Positions 19,286 to 29,383 of a stretch of 64,000 bases of DNA are shown here, piece by piece (the stretch's first letter is position 1; every line of letters begins with the position of its first letter). This stretch comes from Bacillus sp. FJAT-29937 (GTDB lineage Bacteria; Bacillota; Bacilli; Bacillales; Cytobacillaceae): contig NZ_LMAS01000002.1 of assembly GCF_001509555.1 (NCBI RefSeq), positions 124,001-188,000 of the forward strand. The letters are read 5' to 3'. Under the pieces are notes generated by a model. That model had not been told where the DNA came from. It did no database searches and worked only from the letters and a program-made list of their open reading frames with translations. The translations under genes were made by a program, and so were the position numbers.

Positions 19286-20267
19286 TTTTCTTCCACCAAT
19301 CTACAAAATGCTGAATCCCTTCCTCGATACTGACTCGAGGTTCATAGCCGAGCTCCTTCTTCGCTTTTTCAATGTTTAATGTTTGTGATTTGGAAAGGAC
19401 ACTCACTGTATAGCGGGTAAGAATCGGCTCCTTTCCGCCAAGAAAAATGGACGACACATGCTCGAGGACCTTTGCAATGAAAAACGCCTTATTAAACGAA
19501 ATATCTTTATAGGAATAGGTTTTCCCAAGCTGCCCCATCACTTCTTCAATCATCTTGTACAGATTCACACGAACGCCATTCGTTATATTATATTTTTGAC
19601 CTAGTGTATGCTCCCCTGAATTCATGCACAGGATTAAGGCATCCACGACATTTTCAACATAGGTGATGTCCACTTCAACTGAGCCATCGCCAATTTTCGG
19701 AAACATGCCTTTTTCACAAACTTTTATTAAACGAGGCAGAATCGCGTTGTCACCTGGCCCGAATATGGCTCGAGGACGGATCGTCACGACCGGAAGCCCG
19801 TCCCGAAAAGCCTGATCAATTTCCCGCTCCGCCAAGTATTTCGTTTTGGCGTAGTGATTGACGAATGTTTCAGGCAGCTGATCCGATTCTTTCACATCTA
19901 ATCTTTCATCATAATGAAAGTACAGGCTTGGTGTAGACACATGAATAAGCCGCTTCACATTTGCTTGCCTGCAGCCTTCGATTATATTCTTTGTGCCGAT
20001 AACATTAGAGTTATAGAAATCATCATATTTTCCCCATGGTGAGGAAAGGGCGCCGCTATGAATAACATAATCCTGTCCGTGACATAAGTCGAGAACGCTC
20101 TCTTCGTCCTCCAAGGAACAGGAAATAAACCGAACCCCCTGCTTGTTCAGCTGCTTGCCAATTGCTTGATTTCTCCCAATTGCAGTGACATCATAGCCCA
20201 TTTTATGCAGACGCAAAGCTAGCTTCTGCCCAAGAAAACCAGTTCCGCCCGTTACTAAAATCTTCAT
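19275..20267 (-). CDS. NAD(P)-dependent epimerase/dehydratase or 3-beta-HSD-like reductase
   Basis: An extended short-chain dehydrogenase of 330 residues. The Rossmann motif is TGGTGFLGQ at residues 7-15, the catalytic Ser-Tyr-Lys set lies in HVSTPSLYF and HYAKTKYLAER, and RPRAIFGPGDNAILP follows. The pattern is close to the 3-beta-HSD/OleD branch, which reduces beta-keto acids or sterols, rather than to sugar epimerases; that finer placement is a judgement by eye. The ATG overlaps the ATP-grasp stop (ATGA). Confidence 0.82.
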   Translation of the reverse strand: MKILVTGGTGFLGQKLALRLHKMGYDVTAIGRNQAIGKQLNKQGVRFISCSLEDEESVLDLCHGQDYVIHSGALSSPWGKYDDFYNSNVIGTKNIIEGCRQANVKRLIHVSTPSLYFHYDERLDVKESDQLPETFVNHYAKTKYLAEREIDQAFRDGLPVVTIRPRAIFGPGDNAILPRLIKVCEKGMFPKIGDGSVEVDITYVENVVDALILCMNSGEHTLGQKYNITNGVRVNLYKMIEEVMGQLGKTYSYKDISFNKAFFIAKVLEHVSSIFLGGKEPILTRYTVSVLSKSQTLNIEKAKKELGYEPRVSIEEGIQHFVDWWKKNEH

Positions 20268-21385
20268 TTATCTTCCTCATCCCAACTAATATCTAATGTA
20301 GATTGCTGGATCATCGTTGTGCCATTCTTTCTGCTTTCCTGCCAAAGTGCGTACATGCTATAGAATTGATAAAAAAACGGCTTAAAATCCCGCAAACTCC
20401 ATGTAATATCCCGATAAGAAAATAACGTCTTAAGCCAACGCATAAACCCTCGGCCCCGCTTCCAATTATCAAACCCATAAGCCATCAAAGCGAGGCTGAT
20501 AGCCATCCTCGTTTCCTGATCCGGATACAAGGTGATTTCAGCGTCTGGAAAAAAACACCCCGCAGCCAGATAATCAAACAAATGCAGACCGCTCGTCGCA
20601 CGAGGATTACATTCAATCGGAATCGCAACATCCTCCCGATTCACAATAAAATCAAAGGAAATCTGCCCCGTAAACCTCAAATCCGCCACAACCGTTCTAA
20701 CAAAATGCTCAATATCCTTCCGCTCGGAATAGCTGAAAGCAATCGTTGCGCCAATCCCAGCTGTAAAAGTAGTTTGATAGACAGAATGGGCAAGCAATTT
20801 CCCATCCCGTGCAATGCCATACGAGCAATATGGCACCCCATCTATTTTTTCCTGCGCAATCCATAAGGAGTCAAAAAGAGAGGGATCATATTCATTTTTA
20901 TGAAGAAAAACAACATGGTCTGAAAAACGTGAAAATACTTTTTTTATTACAATTTCACCGTCTGGAACCTTCGCAGAGGAGCATTTTACCGTTTCAGGCG
21001 TCTTAAACCCAAGCCCCTCGACATACTCAATAAAATCAAACTTATTATGAAGCAGCAGCATATTTGCAAAATCGCCTACAAAAACCTCGCAGTAAGGAGA
21101 AAATGCATCCTTATATTTTGAAATAAAAAAGCTTTCCTCACATGTCGGAATGAGAAGGTCAATTTTATTCACTTGAATAAATTCCGCTAGCTCCACAACA
21201 AAATCCTCCGTCCGAAACTTTGGAGAAGGATAGAGAAAGTATTCCTGAATGGATGCGGAAGATTTCGTTAAAGCATATGGGACGCTATCAGCCGCATACA
21301 CCTCATGTCCGCTCTCCTTCAGAATCCTGCATAAATGCAACGTAACAGGGGCGCGTGCACCCGTTACTAAAACCTTAATACTCAA
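20264..21385 (-). CDS. ATP-grasp ligase
   Basis: An ATP-grasp enzyme of 373 residues of the carbamoyl-phosphate-synthase-like kind. The N-terminal Rossmann-like domain is VLVTGARAPVTLHLCRILKESG, and ATP- and metal-binding residues are in EIVIKKVFSR, IAQEKIDGVPYCSYG and IPIECNPRATSGLH. Such enzymes join a carboxylate to an amine, thiol or similar through an acyl phosphate. Start is TTG at 21385, 8 bases from GGAGG; an upstream in-frame TTG at 21400 overlaps that ribosome binding site. It overlaps the KAS III gene by 11 bases and the SDR gene by 4. Confidence 0.83.
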   Translation of the reverse strand: MSIKVLVTGARAPVTLHLCRILKESGHEVYAADSVPYALTKSSASIQEYFLYPSPKFRTEDFVVELAEFIQVNKIDLLIPTCEESFFISKYKDAFSPYCEVFVGDFANMLLLHNKFDFIEYVEGLGFKTPETVKCSSAKVPDGEIVIKKVFSRFSDHVVFLHKNEYDPSLFDSLWIAQEKIDGVPYCSYGIARDGKLLAHSVYQTTFTAGIGATIAFSYSERKDIEHFVRTVVADLRFTGQISFDFIVNREDVAIPIECNPRATSGLHLFDYLAAGCFFPDAEITLYPDQETRMAISLALMAYGFDNWKRGRGFMRWLKTLFSYRDITWSLRDFKPFFYQFYSMYALWQESRKNGTTMIQQSTLDISWDEEDK

Positions 21386-22364
21386 GGATGATTCCTCCAA
21401 TAGAAAGACCCGCTGACGTACCTAATAACAGCAAGCGATTGCCCCGTTTTATTTTTCCTTGTTTAATAGCTTCATATAAAGCCATCGGAATGGAGGCAGC
21501 AATCATATTTCCATAGTTTTCGATAATCGACATGAACCTGCTTTCAGGGACATTTAATTTCCTTCTAATAATTTTCATGGCAGCTGCACTTGCCTGATGG
21601 GGAATAACCAAATCAATATCCTCCATCAGCAAATCGGTTTGCCCAAATAATTTTTCAATAAAGCTAGGTATAAGCTTAGATGACATTTTGAAAATCGCGC
21701 GGCCATCCATATAAAATAGGAAGTCTTCCTTTGTTTCCTCACGATGCTCTCGCGGATGGATTTTCGTACCCCCACCGCGAATTTCCGATAAATGCGCTCC
21801 AGCACTATAGGTTTCCATATGGGAGGCGAGAATGCCAGAAGGACCGTCCGTTCTAGACAAAACGGCTGCAACGGCCCCGTCCCCGAATAAAATACTGCTC
21901 TCGTCCTGTTTCCAGTTAATCCCGACTGAGGAAATTTCACTGGATATTAAAAGAACATGTTCATATCTGCCTGCATCCATAACATAACTAATCATATCTA
22001 GAGCCGTCACAAAGCTCAGACATGTTGAGTTCACATCAAAGCAAGGGATTCCAGAATGCTGTAAGCCAAGCTGCTCTTGAATTAAAGAAGCATTGCTCGG
22101 AATAGCCTGCTCCATCGTTCCGCTGCCGCTAACAATGCAATCAATTTCGGAAAAAGATAACCCTGCGTCCTGTAAAGCAAGCTTAGCTGCTTCCGCTCCC
22201 ATAAACGAAGCCGTTTCATCTTCAACAAAATGCCGCTGCTTCACCCCAGACTTATTTTCCGACCAGCCATCCTTCGCTCCAATCATTTGATCAATTTCTG
22301 AAGCTGTTACTAACCGTTTCGGCAAATAAGCCCCGATTCCCTGTATCTTTACCTTTCGTTTCAT
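21375..22364 (-). CDS. 3-oxoacyl-ACP synthase III-like (KAS III/thiolase fold)
   Basis: A FabH-type condensing enzyme of 329 residues. The Cys-His-Asn triad is complete: Cys in DVNSTCLSF, His in VIPHQASAA, Asn in IIENYGNMIAAS. The glycine-rich end GTSAGLSIGG is also present. It is the first gene of a six-gene operon with no fatty-acid synthesis genes beside it, so a specialised condensation (OleA-like or primer loading) is more likely than housekeeping FabH. Start is ATG at 22364, with GAGGTGTGA just upstream; longer in-frame starts at 22418 and 22379 lack this. Confidence 0.85.
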   Translation of the reverse strand: MKRKVKIQGIGAYLPKRLVTASEIDQMIGAKDGWSENKSGVKQRHFVEDETASFMGAEAAKLALQDAGLSFSEIDCIVSGSGTMEQAIPSNASLIQEQLGLQHSGIPCFDVNSTCLSFVTALDMISYVMDAGRYEHVLLISSEISSVGINWKQDESSILFGDGAVAAVLSRTDGPSGILASHMETYSAGAHLSEIRGGGTKIHPREHREETKEDFLFYMDGRAIFKMSSKLIPSFIEKLFGQTDLLMEDIDLVIPHQASAAAMKIIRRKLNVPESRFMSIIENYGNMIAASIPMALYEAIKQGKIKRGNRLLLLGTSAGLSIGGIILEY

Positions 22365-22601
22365 GATGTCACACCTCATGTTTAGATGATTCTTATAAAA
22401 ATAAAATAACAGAAACAATTAGAAATTACTTAAAAATTGACAAAAAATGTTTTTTAAAAATTTACACTATGCTATTTGTATGCGAATGTTAATCGAGCTG
22501 TACCCATTGTGCTTTCGGAATAGTTAATATTCTCCAATCCCTTCTCCAACAGCTTGTTTCTATGATATACTACTTGAGTTAATAAGAAGGTGGAGGATTT
22601 C
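22365..22601. promoter_or_regulatory. divergent promoter region between the KAS III operon and yvcD
   Basis: An AT-rich 237-base divergent spacer. A TATACT -10 candidate for yvcD lies near 22566 without a good -35. For the minus-strand operon, TTGTCA with TAATTG after a 16-base spacer is one weak candidate. No clear operator dyad is seen. Confidence 0.35.
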
Positions 22602-24104
22602 ATGAGCAAAGACTCTAAAGCAAGACAAACAACAGGAAAATTACTATTATTTAACCCGACAGGTGAGTATTATTTTGCAAAAGGCTTAAAGGCTTACCAC
22701 AAAAGGGATCTTTATAAAGCAAAAAAATATTTACAGCGCGCGGTGCAGCTAGAGCCCTCTGAGCCCATGATTGTCTGCCAATTAGCTGTTATTTGTTCGG
22801 AATTAGGTGAGTACCAGCAGGCGAACAAGCTTTTTCTGGAAATTATCGAAGAGCTGGATGCAGATATGGTGGAATGCCATTATTTTCTTGCCAATAACTA
22901 TGCTCATCTAGGCTACTTCAAGGACGCTTATCACCATGCGAATTTATATATGGATTTAGATGAGGATGGAGAATTTGCCGAGGAAACGATTGATCTTCTC
23001 GAATTGCTGACGATGGAAGCGGAAGATATGGATGAGAAGCTTTACGAACAGGATGATCTCATTACGAAACAGGAGGAAGCCAGAGAACTGTTGGAGTCTG
23101 GTCATTTTCCGAAAGCGGTTGAAATTCTGAACTCTGTCATAGATGAATATCCCGAATATTGGTCGGCCTATAACAATTTGGCCCTTGCGTATTTTTATCT
23201 CGGAGAAATCCAAAAGGCTGCTGATATTCTAGACAAGGTTTTTAAAGAAAATCCAGGGAATCTGCATGCTTTATGCAACAAGCTTGTTTTTGCCTTTTAT
23301 GAGCGGGATTATAAGGCAGTAAAGGCACTTAAAGAGGTCCTGAAAAAAATTAATCCATTATCCATTGAGCACCAGTTTAAGCTTGGGGCAACACTAGCAT
23401 TAATTGGTGAGTACGAATCCGCTTTTTCTTGGCTTAGAAGGCTTCAGAAAAAAGGCTTTGATGGAGATGGGGCTTTTTATTATTGGCTTTCTTATGCTGC
23501 CCATTTTACCGGAAGAGACCAAGTCGCCAAATCAGCTTGGGAAAAAGCAGTTGAATTAAATCCAGATAAAGCTGGTTTCGAGCCTTGGAATGATGAAAAG
23601 GGGAAAAACAGCGGATTTGAAAATCATCAGGCGTCCATTCTTAAAAGGTTAGAAAGTGAACATATTGAAGAACGCCTATTTGCCCTGTTCTTAACGGCCA
23701 TGTCAGATGGAAAAGAACAGCTGCTGACTTCAAAGGAAATGAATCAAAACTTTAAATTCTCCCATTTGGAGCGGGAATATATATCCTTTATCCGTAAGGG
23801 AGGAAAATCAACCCCCGTTCATGATGTTGCCGCGTTATTATATAAGAATTACCACCCGATTGGCACGGTTGAAGCAGGATTATTTCTAATGTGGTTTACC
23901 GTTTTTGTTGAAGCCGTTAATCAAAATCAGCCCATAAAAAATGAGGCAGCTTGGGCAGCCGCTGTTGAATATACTTGGATCAAAACGAGAGAAGGAAAAG
24001 GATCTCAGCAGCACATAGCTGAAAAGTATGGGATCTCAGCCTCCACTTTGGGCAAGTATGTGAAGCTTCTAAAAACAACTTCTTCTTCACGAGCAGATTT
24101 TTAG
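22602..24104 (+). CDS. yvcD: tetratricopeptide-repeat protein YvcD
   Basis: A TPR protein of 500 residues. At least six TPR-like helical hairpins are visible in residues 20-320, for example AKGLKAYHKRDLYKAKKYLQRAVQLEPSEP and YNNLALAYFYLGEIQKAADILDKVFKENPG. The C-terminal third ends in a helix-turn-helix-like segment (IAEKYGISASTLGKYVKLL). Start ATG 22602 is 6 bases from GGTGGAGG; GTG 22590 lies inside that site. The position before trxB matches yvcD of B. subtilis. Function is unknown; TPRs mediate protein contacts. Confidence 0.85.
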   Translation: MSKDSKARQTTGKLLLFNPTGEYYFAKGLKAYHKRDLYKAKKYLQRAVQLEPSEPMIVCQLAVICSELGEYQQANKLFLEIIEELDADMVECHYFLANNYAHLGYFKDAYHHANLYMDLDEDGEFAEETIDLLELLTMEAEDMDEKLYEQDDLITKQEEARELLESGHFPKAVEILNSVIDEYPEYWSAYNNLALAYFYLGEIQKAADILDKVFKENPGNLHALCNKLVFAFYERDYKAVKALKEVLKKINPLSIEHQFKLGATLALIGEYESAFSWLRRLQKKGFDGDGAFYYWLSYAAHFTGRDQVAKSAWEKAVELNPDKAGFEPWNDEKGKNSGFENHQASILKRLESEHIEERLFALFLTAMSDGKEQLLTSKEMNQNFKFSHLEREYISFIRKGGKSTPVHDVAALLYKNYHPIGTVEAGLFLMWFTVFVEAVNQNQPIKNEAAWAAAVEYTWIKTREGKGSQQHIAEKYGISASTLGKYVKLLKTTSSSRADF

Positions 24105-24213
24105 ACATATTCTCCTAATTTTTATAGGATGGATGTAGTTGGTCATAATAAAAATATGTCTAAATTGATCTAGCCGAAAATATGTCGAAGTGGCTATTTT
24201 ATTGAAGGAGTGA

Positions 24214-25170
<957 letters not shown>

Positions 25171-25177
25171 ATTCTTC

Positions 25178-25213
25178 AACCGCCTCTGGATAGGATCTGG
25201 GGGCGGTTTTTTC
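25178..25213 (+). terminator. trxB terminator
   Basis: ACCGCC pairs with GGCGGT, followed by TTTTT. Confidence 0.88.
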
Positions 25214-25239
25214 GTGGTATTTTAAAAATCAGATAGAAG

Positions 25240-25325
25240 TTTGTGACGTGCTTTGAGCTGTTCATGGAGCTCGTTTTTCACCATGTCCGAAGAAAACCCG
25301 CACTATGAGTGCTACATAAACAAGG
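25240..25325. repeat. degenerate copy related to the 52-bp repeat family
   Basis: GTTCATGGAGCTCGTTTTT and AAAACCCGCACTATGAGTG resemble parts of the array units at 14.9-15.2 kb (GTTCATAGTGCTCGTTTGA; AAAACGCTAACTATGAAGTG). It is a single, eroded unit in an intergenic position. Confidence 0.5.
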
Positions 25326-25373
25326 CTTTAGGAACTCTTCCTAAATCTCACCCCCATCACTCAAAGGAAAACC

Positions 25374-25440
25374 TTAACAAAAAGTAACTCTGTTTTAATT
25401 TTCCTGTAACAGTAGTGAAATAAAAATCAGTTATTATAGA
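25374..25440 (+). promoter_or_regulatory. PhoP-box-like direct repeats and -10 element
   Basis: TTAACA (25374), GTAACT (25384), TTAATT (25395) and GTAACA (25406) are spaced 10-11 bases apart, the spacing of PhoP boxes in Bacillus. TATAGA at 25435-25440 is a possible -10 box. No gene follows before the terminator at 25480, so any transcript would be about 60 nt. Confidence 0.35.
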
Positions 25441-25479
25441 AATAGAAATTGACCCCCTTTTAAAGATATAACCCTTTTT

Positions 25480-25509
25480 AGCACAGATTCGTCTGTGCTC
25501 TTTTTTTTT
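25480..25509 (+). terminator. strong orphan terminator with UUCG loop
   Basis: AGCACAGA and TCTGTGCT close a TTCG tetraloop and are followed by nine T residues. It lies about 310 bases after trxB and its own terminator, so it probably ends a separate short transcript. Confidence 0.85.
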
Positions 25510-25646
25510 GTATTAAAAATGTTTTCTTCCATATGTTGAAACTTTCAATTCATTGTTACCGTATAACAAAAATAGTATAATGAAGTGACATATGCTAATG
25601 AAAATTACTTAAGGAAGTCAGAACGGAAAAAATGAGGTGAAGAATG

Positions 25647-26105
25647 ATGCAGCGAGTCACCAACTGTGTGTTAATTAAGGATAATCAAGTGCTGTTATTG
25701 CAAAAACCAAGACGTGGCTGGTGGGTAGCGCCCGGCGGCAAGATGGAGCCGGGGGAATCGGTTCGGGACTCCTGCATTCGTGAATATAGAGAGGAAACAG
25801 GCATTTATTTACGCAACCCGAATATAAAGGGAATTTTCACCTTTATTATGAAAGAAGGAGACCGGGTTCTTTCTGAATGGATGATGTTTACCTTTTTGGC
25901 AACGGAAGCAGATGGATTGAATGTGGATGAGTCTGAAGAGGGAAAAATTCTTTGGCATCCGTTTGAGGAAATTAAGAACCTGCCCATGGCTGCAGGTGAC
26001 TACCATATTCTTGAATATATGATTCATGGAAAAGGCATTATTTACGGGACTTTCACCTATACACCAGATTTTGAGCTTATAAGCTATCGATTAGATCCAA
26101 GCTAA
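25647..26105 (+). CDS. nahA: Nudix hydrolase NahA (YvcI)
   Basis: A Nudix enzyme of 152 residues with a complete Nudix box, GKMEPGES followed by REYREETGI (near residues 32-55). In B. subtilis the orthologue in this position, YvcI/NahA, converts (p)ppGpp to pGpp, linking it to alarmone turnover; I transfer that role by synteny. Start: GAGGTGA is 6 bases before ATG 25647 and 3 before ATG 25644, so the second is preferred. It heads the nahA-rapZ-glmR-whiA-crh block. Confidence 0.88.
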   Translation: MQRVTNCVLIKDNQVLLLQKPRRGWWVAPGGKMEPGESVRDSCIREYREETGIYLRNPNIKGIFTFIMKEGDRVLSEWMMFTFLATEADGLNVDESEEGKILWHPFEEIKNLPMAAGDYHILEYMIHGKGIIYGTFTYTPDFELISYRLDPS

Positions 26106-26132
26106 GTTAGAACGTGTCAGGGGGAAAATAGA

Positions 26133-27026
26133 ATGAGTACGGGTGCTGTGAATGAAACTCAAATTGTGATAATTACCGGAATGTCGGGTGCAGGAAAAAC
26201 GGTGGCCATCCAAAGCTTTGAGGATCTTGGTTTTTTCTGTGTTGACAATCTGCCTCCAACACTGCTGCCAAAATTTCTTGAACTAATGAAGGATTCTGGG
26301 AATAAAATGAATAAGGTAGCGTTAGTCATGGATTTACGAGGGCGTGAATTTTTTGATCACCTGTTTAAAGCACTCGATGATCTTTCTGAAACCTCATGGG
26401 TAACCCCGCAAATTCTTTTTTTGGATGCGGATGATTCGACATTGGTGCGTAGGTATAAAGAAACTCGTAGACGTCACCCTCTTGCTCCTTCGGGATTGCC
26501 TCTAGAAGGAATTAAGCTTGAACGCAATTTATTGGAAGAGTTAAAAGGGAGAGCGCAAACTATTTATAATACGACTCAGTTAAAGCCAAGGGAGCTTCGT
26601 GAAAAAATTCTAACAGAGTTCACTATGAATAAAACAACGATGTTCACGGTTAATGTCATGTCATTTGGCTTTAAACATGGAATTCCGATTGATGCTGATC
26701 TTGTTTTTGATGTTCGATTTTTGCCAAATCCCCATTATATTGACCATATGCGCCCGAAAACGGGGCTTGACGAAGAAGTATATAACTATGTTCATAAATG
26801 GACGGAAACGACTAAATTCCTTGAGAAGCTTACAGAGCTGTTGAGCTTTATGCTTCCTCATTATAAAAGAGAAGGGAAGGCTCAGCTCGTTATTGCGATA
26901 GGATGTACAGGCGGACAGCACCGTTCTGTAGCGTTAGCTGAGTACATTTCCAACTACTTCAAAGATGATTATCATACGCGAATTACGCACCGTGATATTC
27001 AGAGTAGAAAGGAAAATGAAAAATGA
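26133..27026 (+). CDS. rapZ: RNase adapter / nucleotide-binding protein RapZ (YvcJ)
   Basis: A P-loop protein of 297 residues, with Walker A GMSGAGKT at residues 16-23 and the family segment [16 protein letters not shown]. The C-terminal domain has the conserved [15 protein letters not shown]. In B. subtilis YvcJ binds and hydrolyses GTP; in E. coli RapZ guides GlmZ sRNA decay. The C-terminus overlaps glmR by 4 bases, and the RapZ-GlmR pairing links both to cell-wall precursor control. Confidence 0.94.
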   Translation: MSTGAVNETQIVIITGMSGAGKTVAIQSFEDLGFFCVDNLPPTLLPKFLELMKDSGNKMNKVALVMDLRGREFFDHLFKALDDLSETSWVTPQILFLDADDSTLVRRYKETRRRHPLAPSGLPLEGIKLERNLLEELKGRAQTIYNTTQLKPRELREKILTEFTMNKTTMFTVNVMSFGFKHGIPIDADLVFDVRFLPNPHYIDHMRPKTGLDEEVYNYVHKWTETTKFLEKLTELLSFMLPHYKREGKAQLVIAIGCTGGQHRSVALAEYISNYFKDDYHTRITHRDIQSRKENEK

Positions 27027-28006
27027 AGACGAACCGACAGCCGAGAGTCGTCATCATTGGCGGGGGAACTGGGTTACCTGTTCTGTTGAGGGGATTAAAG
27101 CAGTATCCCGTTGATATCACTGCTATTGTGACAGTTGCCGATGATGGAGGCAGCTCTGGACGGCTTAGAAACGACTTGCATATTCCTCCTCCAGGTGATA
27201 TTCGAAACGTATTAGCCGCACTATCTGATGTAGAGCCGCTAATTGAGGAGATGTTTCAGCATCGTTTCACAACGTCAAATGAATTATCGGGACATTCTCT
27301 CGGGAATTTAATTTTGGCAGCTATGACTTCCATTACTGGGAACTTTGTTCATGCCATTCAGGAAATGAGCAAAGTGTTAAATGTGAGGGGCAAGGTATTG
27401 CCAGCTGCGAATCAGAGTGTCGTCTTACATGCTGAAATGGAAGATGGGACTGTTGTTTCTGGCGAATCCAAAATCCCATACTCTGGGAAAAAAATCAAAA
27501 AGGTATTTCTTACACCTAAACATATTAAACCTCTTCCTGAAACAATCTCAGCTATTAGGAAAGCGGATTTAATCATTATTGGTCCAGGCAGTTTATATAC
27601 TAGTATTTTGCCGAATCTTCTCGTTCCTAAGCTTGGAGCAGAGGTTTGCCGTGCAAAAGCGAAAAAGGTATATATATGCAATTTAATGACACAGGCGGGA
27701 GAGACGTATAACTATTCTGCTGCTGATCATGTTCAGGCAATATATGATCATATGAGCTGTGCTTTCATTAACACGATTCTTGTGAATAACGAGGATATCC
27801 CTTCCAAGGTCCGAGAGCGTTATAATGAAGAAAAGTCTCAGCCGGTCGTCTTTGATATAGATAGACTCCATGAATTAGGACTGGAAGTGATTCCAGGGGA
27901 AATTGTCAGCCTGAAGGACGGCGCTATTCGTCATGATACAAAAGAGGTGGCATCCATGCTATACTCAATTCTAATAGATGAAAAAGAAAAACATCTTAAA
28001 AAATAA
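27023..28006 (+). CDS. glmR: gluconeogenesis/cell-wall morphogenesis factor GlmR (YvcK)
   Basis: A CofD/YvcK-like Rossmann protein of 327 residues. Key segments are [38 protein letters not shown] and [15 protein letters not shown]. In B. subtilis GlmR binds UDP-GlcNAc and stimulates GlmS, needed for growth on gluconeogenic carbon. The ATG overlaps rapZ (ATGA). Downstream whiA follows after a short gap. Confidence 0.94.
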   Translation: MKTNRQPRVVIIGGGTGLPVLLRGLKQYPVDITAIVTVADDGGSSGRLRNDLHIPPPGDIRNVLAALSDVEPLIEEMFQHRFTTSNELSGHSLGNLILAAMTSITGNFVHAIQEMSKVLNVRGKVLPAANQSVVLHAEMEDGTVVSGESKIPYSGKKIKKVFLTPKHIKPLPETISAIRKADLIIIGPGSLYTSILPNLLVPKLGAEVCRAKAKKVYICNLMTQAGETYNYSAADHVQAIYDHMSCAFINTILVNNEDIPSKVRERYNEEKSQPVVFDIDRLHELGLEVIPGEIVSLKDGAIRHDTKEVASMLYSILIDEKEKHLKK

Positions 28007-28059
28007 TATTATTAGTGGTCAGCGCCTCTTGCGCTTTTCTAAGAATAGGGGTGAAGGAG

Positions 28060-29001
28060 TTGTCTTTCGCTTCAGAAACGAAAAAGGAATTAACGAATCT
28101 CGAAGTAAAGGATTGCTGTGGGAAGGCTGAATTATCCGCACTTATTCGAATGAACGGATCCCTTTCCTTTTCTAACAGAAAGTTAATTGTCGATATTCAA
28201 ACTGAAAATGCAGCGATTGCAAGAAGAATCTATATATTGATTAAGAAGAACTTTCATGTCCAAGTCGAGCTGCTTGTCCGTAAGAAAATGAGACTGAAGA
28301 AGAATAATGTGTACATCGTCCGATTGTCTGAACAAGCAAGCGAGATTCTGGATGAGTTAAAGATCCTTAGCGAAGGATTTGTTTTTACAAATAATATTTC
28401 TGAAGAGCTAATTAAAAAGAAATGTTGTAAGCGGTCTTATTTGCGAGGAGCCTTTTTAGCAGGGGGGTCGGTGAATAATCCGGAAACATCGTCCTACCAC
28501 CTTGAAATTTTTTCACTTTATAAGGAACATAATGATTCTCTTTGTGAATTGATGAATACTTTTGGCCTAAATAGTAAAACACTAGAAAGGAAAAAAGGAT
28601 TTATCACATACTTAAAGGAAGCTGAAAAGATTACAGACTTTTTAGGAGTCATCGGGGCTCACAATGCTCTGCTTAGATTTGAAGATATACGAATTGTGCG
28701 GGATATGCGCAATTCGGTTAATCGTCTTGTAAATTGTGAAACAGCGAACTTAAACAAAACGATCGGTGCTGCTTTAAGACAGGTGGAAAATATCCGATTT
28801 ATTGACCAAACAGTCGGTCTTCACATTTTACCGGATAAATTAAGAGAAATTGCCGAGCTGCGTGTGGCGTATCAAGATGTCACATTAAAAGAACTCGGCG
28901 AAATGGTTTCTGGCGGCGCAATCAGCAAGTCAGGCATCAATCACCGATTAAGAAAAATAGATGAGATAGCAGATAAATTGAGAGCAGGAGAATCGATTTA
29001 A
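28060..29001 (+). CDS. whiA: WhiA-family DNA-binding protein
   Basis: A protein of 313 residues with a LAGLIDADG-like N-terminal fold ([24 protein letters not shown]) and a C-terminal helix-turn-helix ([26 protein letters not shown]). In Bacillus WhiA affects cell division and chromosome segregation. The start is set at TTG 28060 ([15 protein letters not shown]), matching the family N-terminus, with GGGGTGA about 5 bases upstream; the frame is open further upstream to 28015. Confidence 0.94.
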   Translation: MSFASETKKELTNLEVKDCCGKAELSALIRMNGSLSFSNRKLIVDIQTENAAIARRIYILIKKNFHVQVELLVRKKMRLKKNNVYIVRLSEQASEILDELKILSEGFVFTNNISEELIKKKCCKRSYLRGAFLAGGSVNNPETSSYHLEIFSLYKEHNDSLCELMNTFGLNSKTLERKKGFITYLKEAEKITDFLGVIGAHNALLRFEDIRIVRDMRNSVNRLVNCETANLNKTIGAALRQVENIRFIDQTVGLHILPDKLREIAELRVAYQDVTLKELGEMVSGGAISKSGINHRLRKIDEIADKLRAGESI

Positions 29002-29031
29002 TGAAGATTCCGTAGGGGAGGAAGAAGAGAA

Positions 29032-29289
29032 ATGGTAGAAAAACAGGTTGAAGTAAGATTGAAAACAGGATTACAGGCAAGGCCTGCAGCGCTCTTTGTA
29101 CAGGAAGCAAACCGGTTTTCATCAGATGTTTTCCTTGAAAAGGACGGTAAGAAAGTAAATGCGAAAAGCATCATGGGCTTAATGAGCCTAGCGGTTGGCT
29201 CAGGCACTGTCATTACATTGATTGTCGATGGCAAAGATGAAGCCCAAGCGATTGAAGAGCTTGCCGAATATATTCAGCAGGAGCATTAA
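29032..29289 (+). CDS. crh: catabolite repression HPr-like protein Crh
   Basis: An HPr paralogue of 85 residues. The active-site His15 of HPr is replaced by Gln (GLQARPAAL), so it cannot take part in PTS phosphotransfer, while the regulatory Ser46 is kept (NAKSIMGL). Crh-Ser-P is a co-repressor for CcpA in Bacillus. GGGGAGGAAGAAG precedes the ATG. It completes the nahA-rapZ-glmR-whiA-crh block. Confidence 0.96.
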   Translation: MVEKQVEVRLKTGLQARPAALFVQEANRFSSDVFLEKDGKKVNAKSIMGLMSLAVGSGTVITLIVDGKDEAQAIEELAEYIQQEH

Positions 29290-29333
29290 TAAAAAACAAC
29301 TCGCACTAATAGGAGCGGGTTCTAAAAACTTAC

Positions 29334-29374
29334 AGCATGGTAATTCGTCAAGGGATTTGCCGTGCTTTTTATTT
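29334..29374 (+). terminator. terminator after crh
   Basis: AGCATGG (29334-29340) pairs with CCGTGCT (29360-29366, one G-T pair), followed by TTTTTATTTTATT. Confidence 0.7.
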
Positions 29375-29383
29375 TATTAAAAT

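Noticed and set aside
21375-22364. Housekeeping FabH
   Set aside because: No other fatty-acid synthesis genes are nearby, and the gene overlaps an ATP-grasp gene in a specialised operon; a pathway-specific KAS III is more likely.
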